Counted from the first letter of the stretch, positions 26,671 to 39,240 are shown. The stretch: 64,000 nucleotides of DNA from Thinopyrum elongatum (GCA_011799875.1 JAAAXO010000383.1:310001-374000), one strand, 5' to 3'. Made by a program: numbers and translations. The notes: generated by a model not told the origin, from the sequence alone.

Positions 26671-27182
26671 TGAGTGCAGGAAGCCTTGGACGAAATATAC
26701 AAGATGTCACTTCATAAATTTCGTCCAGAGGCTATTATAGGTGCTGCGTCACCTTATTATTGGGCCAGGCCCATGTAATTTCGAAATACTTGAGTATAGG
26801 CTGTTTTTAGAGTCCGTATGTGTGGGGAAACAAGAGATAGGGTTGGTTTCGGACCCCTCCTTCAAGGGCCACGAAATCCCCTCCTCTTCCTCCATATATA
26901 CAGCCCTTAGGGCACCGTTTAGACTTTGGGTTTTGTTTAGATTAAAAGTTCGCCATAGCTGCAACTTCGCGTACTTCGTTTGTGTTCAACGACCAGACCA
27001 AGACGTCACAGAACCCCACCTTGATCAATAAAGCTTTCATCTTATATTCGCAATATCCAGATTGCAAATCTTAGTTTCTTGCTTGTTCTTCGTTTGCTTG
27101 CAGGAGATAGACCCTCGTGGTCAGGTTGATTGTGCTCCGGCGTGGTCAATAACCTCTCGGAGTTGGTTTAGCGATTGCTAAG
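23143..27182 (+). repeat. Inverted duplication C, right arm
   Basis: Partner of 14688-18727. The LTR at its right end is complete (to 27285), whereas the left-arm LTR is truncated. Confidence 0.8.
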
Positions 27183-27285
27183 GCGCGACGTCCTCGCACG
27201 TTCGTAGTCGGATCGTCAAAGTCTACTCCACCAAAAACGATAGCTGTCATCTCATCGAAAGATCGGGACACCCTCGCCTCTATCA
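26364..27285 (+). repeat. CRW-like 3' LTR of copy C'
   Basis: Complete plus-strand LTR following a normal polypurine tract. Its U5 end runs into 122 bp of pol tail (27286-27407), not a PBS or a target duplication. Confidence 0.9.
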
Positions 27286-27407
27286 AAACTTGAGCTGCCT
27301 GCAGATTTTGGGGTTAGTCCCACTTTTAACATTGCAGATCTGAAGCCTTATTTGGGTGAGGAAGATGAGCTTCCGTCGAGGACGACTTCATTTCAAGAAG
27401 GGGAGGA
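27286..27407 (+). pseudogene. CRW-like pol tail remnant
   Basis: A 122-bp plus-strand remnant of the integrase end ([22 protein letters not shown] and GEEDELPS) with its polypurine tract, caught between two complete LTRs. It continues in frame into the LTR at 27408 (frame open to 27714). It is all that is left of one element. Confidence 0.85.
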
Positions 27408-28329
27408 TGATGAGGACATCAATACCATTGTTACACCCACAACCCCTGCTTCTATACATACTGGACCAATTACTAGAGCTCGCGCACGCCAATTAAAATA
27501 TCAGGTACTTTCGTTTCTTGGTAATGATTCTAAAGTTCATGAGAATATGATGCTGCCTAAATTGGATACATTTGTTTTGCTTACAAATGAAGGGCCTAGC
27601 TTGGACAAGAAAGAGGAACCTTGGAGCAAGTTCAAGCATGGAGATGATGGCATGCACAAGGGGAACAAGAACGGAGTTACTAGTGATGATTTCAGGACTT
27701 TGAAGCCACCATAATGAGTGCAGGAAGCCTTGGACGAAATATACAAGATGTCACTTCATAAATTTCGTCCAGAGGCTATTATAGGTGCTGCGTCACCTTA
27801 TTATTGGGCCAGGCCCATGTAATTTCGAAATACTTGAGTATAGGCTGTTTTTAGAGTCCGTATGTGTGGGGAAACAAGAGATAGGGTTGGTTTCGGACCC
27901 CTCCTTCAAGGGCCACGAAATCCCCTCCTCTTCCTCCATATATACAGCCCTTAGGGCACCGTTTAGACTTTGGGTTTTGTTTAGATTAAAAGTTCGCCAT
28001 AGCTGCAACCTCGCGTACTTCGTTTGTGTTCAACGACCAGACCAAGACGTCACAGAACCCCACCTTGATCAATAAAGCTTTCATCTTATATTCGCAATAT
28101 CCAGATTGCAAATCTTAGTTTCTTGCTTGTTCTTCGTTTGCTTGCAGGAGATAGACCCTCGTGGTCAGGTTGATTGTGCTCCGGCGTGGTCAATAACCTC
28201 TCGGAGTTGGTTTAGCGATTGCTAAGGCGCGACGTCCTCGCACGTTCGTAGTCGGATCGTCAAAGTCTACTCCACCAAAAACGATAGCTATCATCTCATC
28301 GAAAGATCGGGACACCCTCGCCTCTATCA
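27408..28329 (+). repeat. CRW-like LTR between pol tail and gag
   Basis: Complete plus-strand LTR. The left flank is a normal polypurine tract. The right flank is GAGAAGTCG from inside gag, about 150 bp after the gag ATG in other copies, so the PBS, leader and Gag start are missing. Confidence 0.9.
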
Positions 28330-31300
28330 GAGAAGTCGTTCGAGACAAAGCTGGATAACAAGTTTAATGAATTGCTCACGCGTCTTCCCCAACCACCACC
28401 GGCTGCACCTGTCGCACCTCTGCAACGACAACAACAACGCCCCCTTCCAAATCAGTTCGGACGAGCGAAGCGTGTTCCTCTTGAGGATGGCCAAACTTCT
28501 GGTGCTGCTGTACCTACTGTTGATGCTTCTTTGGCTCCTGCTCCTGCTGCTGCTGGTGCCGAGGAGGAGGATGATTACGCGGGCGATTATGAGGATGAGG
28601 TTGATCAAAATCATAACTACGTGCAACCACCAGGACCAGGTCGTCCACATGCAAATAATCGCAATGGTAGGTCTGCACCACCACTTCAGGTACGAGATCA
28701 TGACCATCTTCCTAAATTAAAATTGAATATTCCACCATTCGAGGGTAGATATGTTCCTGATATATATCTTACTTGGGAGTTAGAAACTGAACAACGTTTT
28801 ACATGTTTACAATATCCCGAGGAACGACGTGTAGCTGCTGCTGTTTGTGCTTTCACTAGTTTTGCATGTGTATGGTGGTCTGAACATTGTAGATTATATC
28901 CTATTCCAGCTACGTGGGCTGCTTTGAAAACTGCTATGCGTACTCGTTGGGTTCCACCATATTATCAACGTGAATTACTTCAAAAATTGCAGCGCTTAAG
29001 ACAAGGAAAAAATTCTGTAGAAGAATATTATCAGGAATTACAAACTAGCATGATTAGATGTGGTATTGTTGAGGAGAATGAAGCTATGCTTGCACGTTTC
29101 ATGGGTGGATTAAATAGAGAGATTCAGACCATTCTAGAGTATAAGGAGTATAATAATATCACTCGTTTATTCCATCTTGCTTGTAAAGCTGAACGTGAAG
29201 TGCAGGATCGACAGGCATTGGCGCGAACTAATTTTTCTGCAGGTCGATCTTCATCATGGACACCGCGTGCCTCCTCTACTCCCACACGTCCTACTGCGGC
29301 ACCACTGACTTCAGCCGCCAATTCCAACCGAGATACAAGAAAACAGGCACCACCACCACCATCTGCCAGGAGTACACCTTCTGGGCCTGCCCAGAGCTCT
29401 TCTTCATCTATGGCATCAACAGGGCACACACATGATATTATTTGTCGTCGTTGTAAGGGAAGAGGTCATTATGCGAGAGAATGCCAATCTCCGCGTGTTA
29501 TGATTGCTACTGAGGATGGTGGGTATGAGTCCGCTAGTGACTATGATGAGGAGACTTTGGCTCTTATTACAAGTGAAGAACACGGTGGAGATGATTCTGA
29601 TAATGAGACGCAATACATGGCTCCTGAAGACGCTGACAGGTATGAATGTTTAGTTGCTCAACGTGTTTTGAGTGTGCAGGTCACACAAGCTGAGCAAAAT
29701 CAGAGGCATAATTTGTTCCATACAAAGGGAGTTGTGAAGGAACGTTCTGTTCGCGTCATCATAGATGGAGGGAGCTGCAACAACTTGGCTAGCATGGAGA
29801 TGGTGGAGAAGCTATCTCTCACCACAAGACCACATCCTCATCCTTACTATATCCAATGGTTCAACAACAGCGGCAAGGTTAAGGTAACACGTACTGTTCG
29901 TGTGCATTTTAGTATCTCTACATATGCTGATTATGTTGATTGTGATGTGGTACCCATGCAAGCATGTTCATTATTACTTGGTAGACCATGGCAATTTGAT
30001 AAAAATTCTGTACACCATGGTAGAAACAATCAGTATACTCTTGTTCATAAGGATAAACATATTACTTTGCTTCCTATGACTCCTGATTCTATTTTGAAAG
30101 ATGATATTAATAGAGCTAGTAAAGCAAAACAGGAGAAAAATAAGAGTGAAAATCAGATTGTGGCAAAAGAATTTGAGCAACAAATGAAGCCTAATAATAA
30201 ACCATCTAGTGTTGCTTCTGAAATTAAATTGAAAAGTGCATGCTTACTTGCCACCAAATCTGATATTGATGATCTAGATTTCAGCAATTCTGTTTGCTAT
30301 GCTTTTGTGTGCAAAGAGACGTTATTTTCATTCGAGGACGTGCCTTCCTCTTTGCCTCCTGCGGTCACTAACATTTTGCAGGAGTTCGCTGATGTCTTTC
30401 CACAAGACGTGCCACCGGTATTACCACCTATTCGCGGGATTGAGCATCAGATTGACTTAATTCCCGGTGCTTCGTTGCCAAACCGTGCGCCATACCGTAC
30501 CAATCCAGAGGAGACGAAGGAGATTATGCGTCAAGTACAGGAGTTGCTCGACAAAGGTTATATATGCGAATCCCTTAGTCCTTGTGCTGTTCCTATTATT
30601 CTAGTGCCGAAAAAGGATGGTACATCGCGTATGTGTGTTGATTGTAGAGGCATTAATAATATTACTATTCGTTATCGTCATCCTATTCCTAGACTAGATG
30701 ATATGCTTGATGAATTGAGTGGCTCTACAATATTCTCCAAAGTTAATTTGTGTAGTGGATACCATCAAATTCGTATGAAATTGGGGGATGAATGGAAAAC
30801 AGCATTTAAAACAAAGTTTGGATTATATGAGTGGTTAGTCATGCCTTTTGGGTTAACTAATGCACCTAGTACTTTCATGAGATTAATGAACGAAGTTTTA
30901 CGTGCTTTCATTGGACGATTTGTGGTAGTCTATTTTGATGATATACTGATTTATAGCAGATCTTTGGAGGAACATTTGGAACATTTACGTGCTGTTTTTA
31001 TTGCTTTACGTGATGCACGTTTGTTTGGTAACCTTGGGAAGTGCACCTTTTGCACCGACCGAGTATCTTTTCTTGGCTATGTTGTTACTCCACAGGGAAT
31101 TGAAGTTGATAAAGCCAAGATTGAAGCTATTGAGAGTTGGCCAAAGCCCAAAACGGTCACTCAAGTGAGGAGTTTTCTTGGACTCGCTGGTTTCTATAGG
31201 CGTTTTGTGAGAGATTTCAGCACCATTGCTGCACCTCTCAATGAGCTTACAAAGAAGGATGTGCCTTTTGTTTGGGGTACCTCACAGGAAGAAGCCTTCA

Positions 31301-32343
31301 CGGTATTGAAAGATAAGTTGACACATGCTCCTTTACTCCAACTTCCTGATTTTAATAAGACTTTTGAGCTTGAATGTGATGCTAGTGGAATTGGATTAGG
31401 AGGTGTTTTATTACAAGATGGCAAACCTGTTGCATACTTTTCTGAAAAATTGAGTGGGCCTAGTCTGAACTATTCTACTTATGATAAAGAATTATATGCT
31501 CTTGTTCGGACCTTAGAAACATGGCAACATTATTTATGGCCCAAAGAATTTGTTATACATTCTGATCATGAATCTTTGAAACACATTAGAAGTCAAGCAA
31601 AACTGAACCGTAGACATGCTAAATGGGTTGAATTTATTGAGACTTCCCTTATGTCATTAAACACAAGAAGGGTAAAGAAAATGTTATTGCTGATGCATTG
31701 TCTCGTCGTTATACTATGCTTTCACAACTTGACTTTAAAATATTTGGTTTGGAGACCATCAAAGATCAATATGTGCATGATGCTGAATTTAAAGATGTAT
31801 TGCAGAATTGTAAGGAAGGGAGAACATGGAACAAGTTCGTCGTTAACGATGGATTTGTGTTTCGTGCTAACAAGCTATGCATTCCAGCTAGCTCCGTTCG
31901 TCTTTTGTTGTTGCAGGAGGCGCATGGAGGAGGATTAATGGGACACTTTGGCGTGAAGAAGACGGAGGATATACTTGCTACACATTTCTTTTGGCCAAAG
32001 ATGAGACGGGATGTTGAGCGTTTTGTTGCTCGCTGCACTACATGTCAAAAAGCTAAGTCACGACTCAATCCTCATGGTTTATATATGCCTTTGGCTGTAC
32101 CTAGTGTTCCTTGGGAGGATATATCTATGGACTTTGTTTTAGGTTTACCTCGAACAAAGACGGGGAGGGATAGCATATTTGTTGTCGTGGATAGGTTCTC
32201 GAAAATGGCACACTTTATACCATGTCATAAAAGCGATGATGCTGTTAATGTTGCTGATTTGTTCTTTCGTGAAATTATACGCTTGCATGGTGTGCCAAAT
32301 ACTATTGTTTCAGATCGTGATACTAAATTTCTTAGCCACTTTT
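28330..32343 (+). pseudogene. CRW-like gag-pol, frameshifted and cut in integrase (copy A')
   Basis: Plus-strand twin of 2277-6290. Gag lacks about its first 48 residues, starting at [12 protein letters not shown]. The CCHC knuckle is near 29445, protease DGGS near 29765, RT YFDD near 30935 and RNase H DASG near 31380. The same one-base loss (about 31645) throws the frame after RNase H. Integrase continues in another frame to DTKFLSHF, where an inverted LTR begins. The pol part agrees with its twin at every residue compared, including the odd VLPP, ICES and NLCSG changes. The Gag part has about nine differences. Confidence 0.9.
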
Positions 32344-33268
32344 TGATAGAGGCGAGGGTGTCCCGATCTTTCGATGAGATGATATCTATCGTTTTTGGTG
32401 GAGTAGACTTTGACGATCCGACTACGAACGTGCGAGGACATCGCGCCTTAGCAATCGCTAAACCAACTCCGAGAGGTTACTGACCACGCCGGAGCACAAT
32501 CAACCTGACCACGAGGGTCTATCTCCTGCAAGCAAACGAAGAACAAGCAAGAAACTAAGATTTGCAATCTGGATATTGCGAATATAAGATGAAAGCTTTA
32601 TTGATCAAGGTGGGGTTCTGTGACGTCTTGGTCTGGTCGTTGAACACAAACGAAGTACGTGAAGTTGCAGCTATGGCGAACTTTTAATCTAAACAAAACC
32701 CAAAGTCTAAACGGTGCCCTAAGGGCTGTATATATGGAGGAAGAGGGGGGGGGGATTTCGTGGCCCTTGAAGGAGGGGTCCGAAACCAACCCTATCTCTT
32801 GTTTCCCCACACATACGGACTCTAAAAATAGCCTATACTCAAGTATTTTGAAATTACATGGGCCTGGCCCAATAATAAGGTGACGCAGCACCTATAATAG
32901 CCTCTGGACGAAATTTATGAAGTGGCATCTTGTATATTTCGTCCAAGGCTTCCTGCACTCCTTATGGTGGCTTCAAAGTCCTGAAATCATCACTTGTAAC
33001 TCCGTTCTTGTTCCCCTTGCGCATGCCATCATCTCCATGCTTGAACTTGCTCCAAGGTTCCTCTTTCTTGTCCAAGCTAGGCCCTTCATTTGTAAGCAAA
33101 ACAAATGTATCCAATTTAGGCAGCATCATATTCTCATGAACATTAGAATCATTACCAAGAAACGAAAGTACCTGATAATTTAATTGGCGTGCGCGAGCTC
33201 TAGTAATTGGTCCAGTATGTATAGCTGCAGGGGCTGTGGGTGTAACAATGGTATTGATGTCCTCATCA
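32344..33268 (-). repeat. CRW-like LTR, inverted, mismatched flanks
   Basis: Complete minus-strand LTR, the twin of 1352-2276. The left flank is integrase (CTTTT) and the right flank is protease-region sequence (GAGGG). It marks the exact border between duplicated blocks A' (28330-33268) and E' (33269-36870). Confidence 0.9.
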
Positions 33269-36200
33269 GAGGGAGCTGCAACAACTTGGCTAGCATGGAG
33301 ATGGTGGAGAAGCTATCTCTCACCACAAGACCACATCCACATCCTTACTATATCCAATGGTTCAACAACAGCGGCAAGGTTAAGGTAACACGTACTGTTC
33401 GTGTGCATTTTAGTATCTCTACATATGCTGATTATGTTGATTGTGATGTGGTACCCATGCAAGCATGTTCATTATTACTTGGTAGACCATGGCAATTTGA
33501 TAAAAATTCTGTACACCATGGTAGAAACAATCAGTATACTCTTGTTCATAAGGATAAACATATTACTTTGCTTCCTATGACTCCTGATTCTATTTTGAAA
33601 GATGATATTAATAGAGCTAGTAAAGCAAAACAGGAGAAAAATAAGAGTGAAAATCAGATTGTGGCAAAAGAATTTGAGCAACAAATGAAGCCTAATAATA
33701 AACCATCTAGTGTTGCTTCTGAAATTAAATTGAAAAGTGCATGCTTACTTGCCACCAAATCTGATATTGATGAGCTAGATTTCAGCAATTCTGTTTGCTA
33801 TGCTTTTGTGTGCAAAGAGGCGTTATTTTCATTCGAGGACGTGCCTTCCTCTTTCCCTCCTGCGGTCACTAACATTTTGCAGGAGTTCGCTGACGTCTTT
33901 CCACAAGACGTGCCACCGGGATTACCACCTATTCGCGGGATTGAGCATCAGATTGACTTAATTCCCGGTGCTTCGTTGCCAAACCGTGCGCCATACCGTA
34001 CCAATCCAGAGGAGACGAAGGAGATTATGCGTCAAGTACAGGAGCTGCTCGACAAAGGTTATATACGCGAATCTCTTAGTCCTTGTGCTGTTCCTATTAT
34101 ACTAGTGCCAAAAAAGGATGGTACGTCGCGTATGTGTGTTGATTGTAGAGGCATTAATAATATTACTATTCGTTATCGTCATCCTATTCCTAGGCTAGAT
34201 GATATGCTTGATGAATTGAGTGGCTCTACAATATTCTCCAAAGTTGATTTGCGTAGTGGATACCATCAAATTCGTATGAAATTGGGAGATGAATGGAAAA
34301 CAGCATTTAAAACTAAGTTCGGTTTATATGAGTGGTTAGTCATGCCTTTTGGGTTAACTAATGCACCTAGTACTTTCATTAGATTAATGAACGAAGTTTT
34401 ACGTGCTTTCATTGGACGATTTGTGGTAGTTTACTTTGATGATATATTGATTTATAGCAGATCTTTGGAGGAACATTTGGAACATTTACGTGTTGTTTTT
34501 ATTGCTCTACGTGATGCACGTTTGTTTGGTAACCTTGGAAAGTGCACCTTTTGCACCGACCGAGTATCTTTTCTTGGCTATGTTGTTACTCCACAGGGAA
34601 TTGAAGTTGATAAAGCCAAGATTGAAGCTATTGAGAGTTGGCCGCAGCCCAAAACGGTCACACAAGTGAGGAGTTTCCTTGGCCTCGCTGGTTTCTATAG
34701 GCGTTTTGTGAGAGATTTCAGTACCATTGCTGCACCTCTCAACGAGCTTACAAAGAAGGATGTGCCTTTTGTTTGGGGTACCGCACAGGAAGAAGCCTTC
34801 ACGGTGTTGAAAGATAAGTTAACACATGCTCCTTTACTCCAACTTCCTGATTTTAATAAGACTTTTGAGCTTGAATGTGATGCTAGTGGAATTGGATTAG
34901 GAGGTGTGTTATTACAAGATGGCAAACCTGTTGCATACTTTTCTGAAAAATTGAGTGGGCCTAGTCTGAATTACTCTACTTATGATAAGGAATTATATGC
35001 TCTTGTTCGGACTTTAGAAACATGGCAACATTATTTATGGCCCAAAGAATTTGTTATTCATTCTGATCATGAATCTTTGAAACATATTAAAAGTCAAGCC
35101 AAACTGAACCGTAGACATGCTAAATGGGTTGAATTCATTGAGACTTTCCCTTATGTCATTAAACACAAGAAGGGTAAAGAAAATGTTATTGCTGATGCAT
35201 TGTCTCGTCGTTATACTATGCTTTCACAACTTGACTTTAAAATATTTGGTTTGGAGACCATCAAAGATCAATATGTGCATGATGCTGAATTTAAGGATGT
35301 ATTGCAGAATTGTAAAGAAGGGAGAACATGGAACAAGTTCGTCGTTAACGATGGATTTGTGTTTCGTGCTAACAAGCTATGCATTCCAGCTAGCTCCGTT
35401 CGTCTTTTGTTGTTGCAGGAGGCGCATGGAGGAGGATTAATGGGACACTTTGGCGTAAAGAAGACAGAGGATGTACTTGCTACACATTTCTTTTGGCCAA
35501 AGATGAGACGGGATGTTGAGCGCTTTGTTGCTCGCTGCACTACATGTCAAAAAGCTAAGTCACGACTCAATCCTCATGGTTTATATATGCCTTTGCCTGT
35601 ACGTAGTGTTCCATGGGAGGATATATCTATGGACTTTGTTTTGGGTTTACCTCGAACAAAGAAGGGGAGGGATAGCATATTTGTTGTCGTGGATAGGTTC
35701 TCGAAAATGGCACACTTTATACCATGTCATAAAAGCGATGATGCTGCTAATGTTGCTGATTTGTTCTTTCGTGAAATTATTCGCTTGCATGGTGTGCCAA
35801 ATACTATTGTTTCAGATCGTGATACCAAATTTCTTAGCCACTTTTGGAGATGTTTATGGGCTAAGTTGGGGACTAAACTGCTTTTTAGTACTACTTGTCA
35901 CCCCCAAACTGATGGACAAACTGAAGTAGTCAATAGAACTTTGTCTACTATGCTTAGGGCTGTTTTGAAGAATAACAAGAAAATGTGGGAAGAATGCTTG
36001 CCTCATATTGAATTTGCTTATAATCGTTCGTTGCATTCTACTACTAAGATGTGCCCTTTTGAAATTGTTTATGGTTTCCTACCTCGTGCACCTATTGATT
36101 TGTTGCCTCTTCCATCTTCGGAGAAGGTTAATTTTGATGCTAAACAACGTGCTGAATTGATCTTAAAAATGCATGAGTTAACTAAGGAGAACATTGAGCG

Positions 36201-36810
36201 TATGAATGCTAAATATAAACTTGCTGGAGATAAGGGTAGAAAACATGTTGTGTTTGCACCTGGAGATCTTGTTTGGTTACATTTGCGTAAGGATAGATTT
36301 CCTGATTTGCGCAAATCAAAGCTAATGCCACGTGCTGATGGTCCTTTTAAGGTGTTAGAGAAAATAAATGATAACGCATATAAACTTGAGCTGCCTGCAG
36401 ATTTTGGGGTTAGTCCCACTTTTAACATTGCAGATTTGAAGCCTTATTTGGGTGAGGAAGATGAGCTTCCGTCGAGGACGACTTCATTTCAAGAAGGGGA
36501 GGATGATGAGGACATCAATACCATTGTTACACCCACAGCCCCTGGTGCTATACATACTGGACCAATTACTAGAGCTCGCGCACGCCAATTAAATTATCAG
36601 GTACTTTCGTTTCTTGGTAATGATTCTAATGTTCATGAGAATATGATGCTGCCTAAATTGGATACATTTGTTTTGCTTACAAATGAAGGGCCTAGCTTGG
36701 ACAAGAAAGAGGAACCTTGGAGCAAGTTCAAGCATGGAGATGATGGCATGCGCAAGGGGAACAAGAACGGAGTTACAAGTGATGATTTCAGGACTTTGAA
36801 GCCACCATAA
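33269..36810 (+). pseudogene. CRW-like protease-pol with LTR-encoded tail (copy E')
   Basis: Plus-strand open frame from [11 protein letters not shown] (protease, first active-site residues lost) to the stop at 36810 inside the 3' LTR, about 1,180 codons. RT YFDD is near 34437 and RNase H DASG near 34880. The integrase HHCC and D,D,E core, the GPF/GPY module near 36335 and the ITRARARQL tail near 36570 are all present. It shares the private variants of 8983-12524 on the opposite strand. It lacks Gag, leader and 5' LTR. An apparent upstream extension of the frame is antisense LTR and is not coding. Confidence 0.9.
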
Positions 36811-36870
36811 GGAGTGCAGGAAGCCTTGGACGAAATATACAAGATGCCACTTCATAAATTTCGTCCAGAG
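33269..36870 (+). repeat. Inverted duplication E, right arm
   Basis: Partner of 8923-12524. Confidence 0.75.
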
Positions 36871-37038
36871 GCTATTATAGGTGCTGCGTCACCTTATTAT
36901 TGGGCCAGGCCCATGTAATTTCGAAATACTTGAGTATAGGCTATTTTTAGAGTCCGTATGTGTGGGGAAACAAGAGATAGGGTTGGTTTCGGACCCCTCC
37001 TTCAAGGGCCACGAAATCCCCCCCCCCCTCTTCCTCCA

Positions 37039-37044
37039 TATATA
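37039..37044 (+). promoter_or_regulatory. LTR TATA box (representative)
   Basis: TATATA preceded by a C-rich tract in U3. It recurs at the same place in all LTRs of this family that retain U3. Transcription is expected to start about 30 bp downstream, near AGTCTA-type sequence on the opposite strand. The chimeric LTR at 52303-53214 switches parents at this same point. Confidence 0.7.
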
Positions 37045-37170
37045 CAGCCCTTAGGGCACCGTTTAGACTTTGGGTTTTGTTTAGATTAAAAGTTCGCCAT
37101 AGCTGCAACTTCGCGTACTTCGTTTGTGTTCAACAACCAGACCAAGACGTCACAGAACCCCACCTTGATC

Positions 37171-37176
37171 AATAAA
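37171..37176 (+). terminator. LTR polyadenylation signal AATAAA (representative)
   Basis: AATAAA lies about 130 bp downstream of the TATA box. R therefore spans roughly from 30 bp after TATA to shortly after this site. The Quinta-like LTRs have ATCAATACTT here and no perfect AATAAA. Confidence 0.65.
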
Positions 37177-37429
37177 GCTTTCATCTTATATTCGCAATAT
37201 CCAGATTGCAAATCTTAGTTTCTTGCTTGTTCTTCGTTTGCTTGCAGGAGATAGACCCTCGTGGTCAGGTTGATTGTGCTCCGGCGTGGTCAATACCCTC
37301 TCGGAGTTGGTTTAGCGATTGCTAAGGCGCGACGTCCTCGCACGTTCGTAGTCGGATCGTCAAAGTCTACTCCACCAAAAACGATAGCTATCATCTCATC
37401 GAAAGATCGGGACACCCTCGCCTCTATCA

Positions 37430-37434
37430 CAAAG
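37430..37434. repeat. Target-site duplication CAAAG, right copy
   Basis: Partner of 1347-1351. The following bases continue the minus-strand H1 pol exactly where the left flank stops. Confidence 0.85.
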
Positions 37435-39240
37435 GCATATATAAACCATGAGGATTGAGTCGTGACTTAGCTTTTTGACATGTAGTGCAGCGAGCAACAA
37501 AACGCTCAACATCCCGTCTCATCTTTGGCCAAAAGAAATGTGTAGCAGGTATATCCTCCGTCTTCTTCACGCCAAAGTGTCCCATTAATCCTCCTCCATG
37601 CGACTCCTGCAACAACAAAAGACGAACGGAGCTAGCTGGAATGCATAGCTTGTTAGCACGAAACACAAATCCATCGTTAACGACGAACTTGTTCCATGTT
37701 CTCCCTTCCTTACAATTCTGCAATACATCTTTAAATTCAGCATCATGCACATATTGATCTTTGATGGTCTCCAAACCAAATATTTTAAAGTCAAGTTGTG
37801 AAAGCATAGTATAACGACGAGACAATGCATCAGCAATAACATTTTCTTTACCCTTCTTGTGTTTAATGACATAAGGGAAAGTCTCAATAAATTCAACCCA
37901 TTTAGCATGTCTACGGTTCAGTTTTGCTTGACTTTTAATGTGTTTCAAAGATTCATGATCAGAATGTATAACAAATTCTTTGGGCCATAAATAATGTTGC
38001 CATGTTTCTAAGGTCCGAACAAGAGCATATAATTCTTTATCATAAGTAGAATAGTTCAGACTAAGCCCACTCAATTTTTCAGAAAAGTATGCAACAGGTT
38101 TGCCATCTTGTAATAAAACACCTCCTAATCCAATTCCACTAGCATCACATTCAAGCTCAAAAGTCTTATTAAAATCAGGAAGTTGGAGTAAAGGAGCATG
38201 TGTCAACTTATCTTTCAATACCGTGAAGGCTTCTTCCTGTGAGGTACCACAAACAAAAGGCACATCCTTCTTTGTAAGCTCATTGAGAGGTGCAGCAATG
38301 GTGCTGAAATCTCTCACAAAACGCCTATAGAAACCAGCGAGTCCAAGAAAACTCCTCACTTGAGTGACCGTTTTGGGCTGTGGCCAACTCTCAATAGCTT
38401 CAATCTTGGCTTTATCAACTTCAATTCCCTGTGGAGTAACAACATAGCCAAGAAAAGATACTCGGTCGGTGCAAAAGGTGCACTTCCCAAGGTTACCAAA
38501 CAAACGTGCATCACGTAAAGCAATAAAAACAGCACGTAAATGTTCCAAATGTTCCTCCAAAGATCTGCTATAAATCAGTATATCATCAAAATAGACTACC
38601 ACAAATCGTCCAATGAAAGCACGTAAAACTTCGTTCATTAATCTCATGAAAGTACTAGGTGCATTAGTTAACCCAAAAGGCATGACTAACCACTCATATA
38701 ATCCAAACTTTCTTTTAAATGCTGTTTTCCATTCATCCCCCAATTTCATACGAATTTGATGGTATCCACTACGCAAATCAACTTTGGAGAATATTGTAGA
38801 GCCACTCAGTTCATCAAGCATATCATCTAGTCTAGGAATAGGATGACGATAACGAATAGTAATATTATTAATGCCTCTACAATCAACACACATACGCGAT
38901 GTACCATCCTTTTTCGGCACTAGAATAATAGGAACAGCACAAGGACTAAGGGATTCGCGTATATAACCTTTGTCGAGCAACTCCTGTACTTGACGCATAA
39001 TCTCCTTCGTCTCCTCTGGATTGGTACGGTATGGCGCACGGTTTGGCAACGAAGCACCGGGAATTAAGTCAATCTGATGCTCAATCCCGCGAATAGGTGG
39101 TAATCCCGGTGGCACGTCTTGTGGAAAGACGTCAGCGAACTCCTGCAAAATGTTAGTGACCACAGGAGGCAAAGAGGAAGGCACGTCCTCGAATGAAAAT
39201 AACGCCTCTTTGCACACAAAAGCATAGCAAAAAGAATTTC
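37435..39240 (-). pseudogene. CRW-like pol, RT-RNase H-integrase N-terminus (H1, part 1)
   Basis: Minus-strand upstream half of H1, from [15 protein letters not shown] (before RT) through RT YFDD (near 38590), RNase H and the integrase HHCC domain to NPHGLYM. It continues at 1351 once the 36-kb block and one CAAAG are removed. Private changes ([31 protein letters not shown]) set it apart from all other copies. Everything upstream, including Gag and protease, is lost at a filler junction near 39241. Confidence 0.85.

Larger units (their letters stand above)
28330..33268 (-). repeat. Inverted duplication A, right arm
   Basis: Partner of 1352-6290. The right end coincides exactly with the left end of duplication E (33269). 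Confidence 0.8.
1352..37429 (+). mobile_element. 36-kb TSD-bounded composite of CRW-like elements
   Basis: The block is bounded by plus-strand LTRs (1352-2276 and 36504-37429) and flanked by CAAAG on both sides, so its outer ends behave as one integrated element. A normal CRW-like element is about 7-8 kb; this one is 36,078 bp. Its interior holds 11 further LTRs and seven major gag-pol fragments in both orientations, plus a short pol tail (27286-27407). Three large inverted duplicate pairs have all their borders at or inside LTRs. Either repeated nested insertion and LTR recombination built it after landing, or a recombined multimer landed in one event. The sequence alone does not decide. Confidence 0.75.
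36504..37429 (+). repeat. CRW-like 3' LTR closing the 36-kb block
   Basis: Complete plus-strand LTR of about 926 bp, 'N' type, with a polypurine tract on its left and the CAAAG target duplication on its right. A TATA box lies at 37039-37044 and a poly(A) signal at 37171-37176, so U3-R-U5 can be placed. Confidence 0.9.

Noticed and set aside
1352..33268. Treating the window as one giant palindrome
   Set aside because: Coordinate sums of matching pairs differ (about 34620, 30611, 41870, 45793) and block order is permuted, so several exchanges are required.
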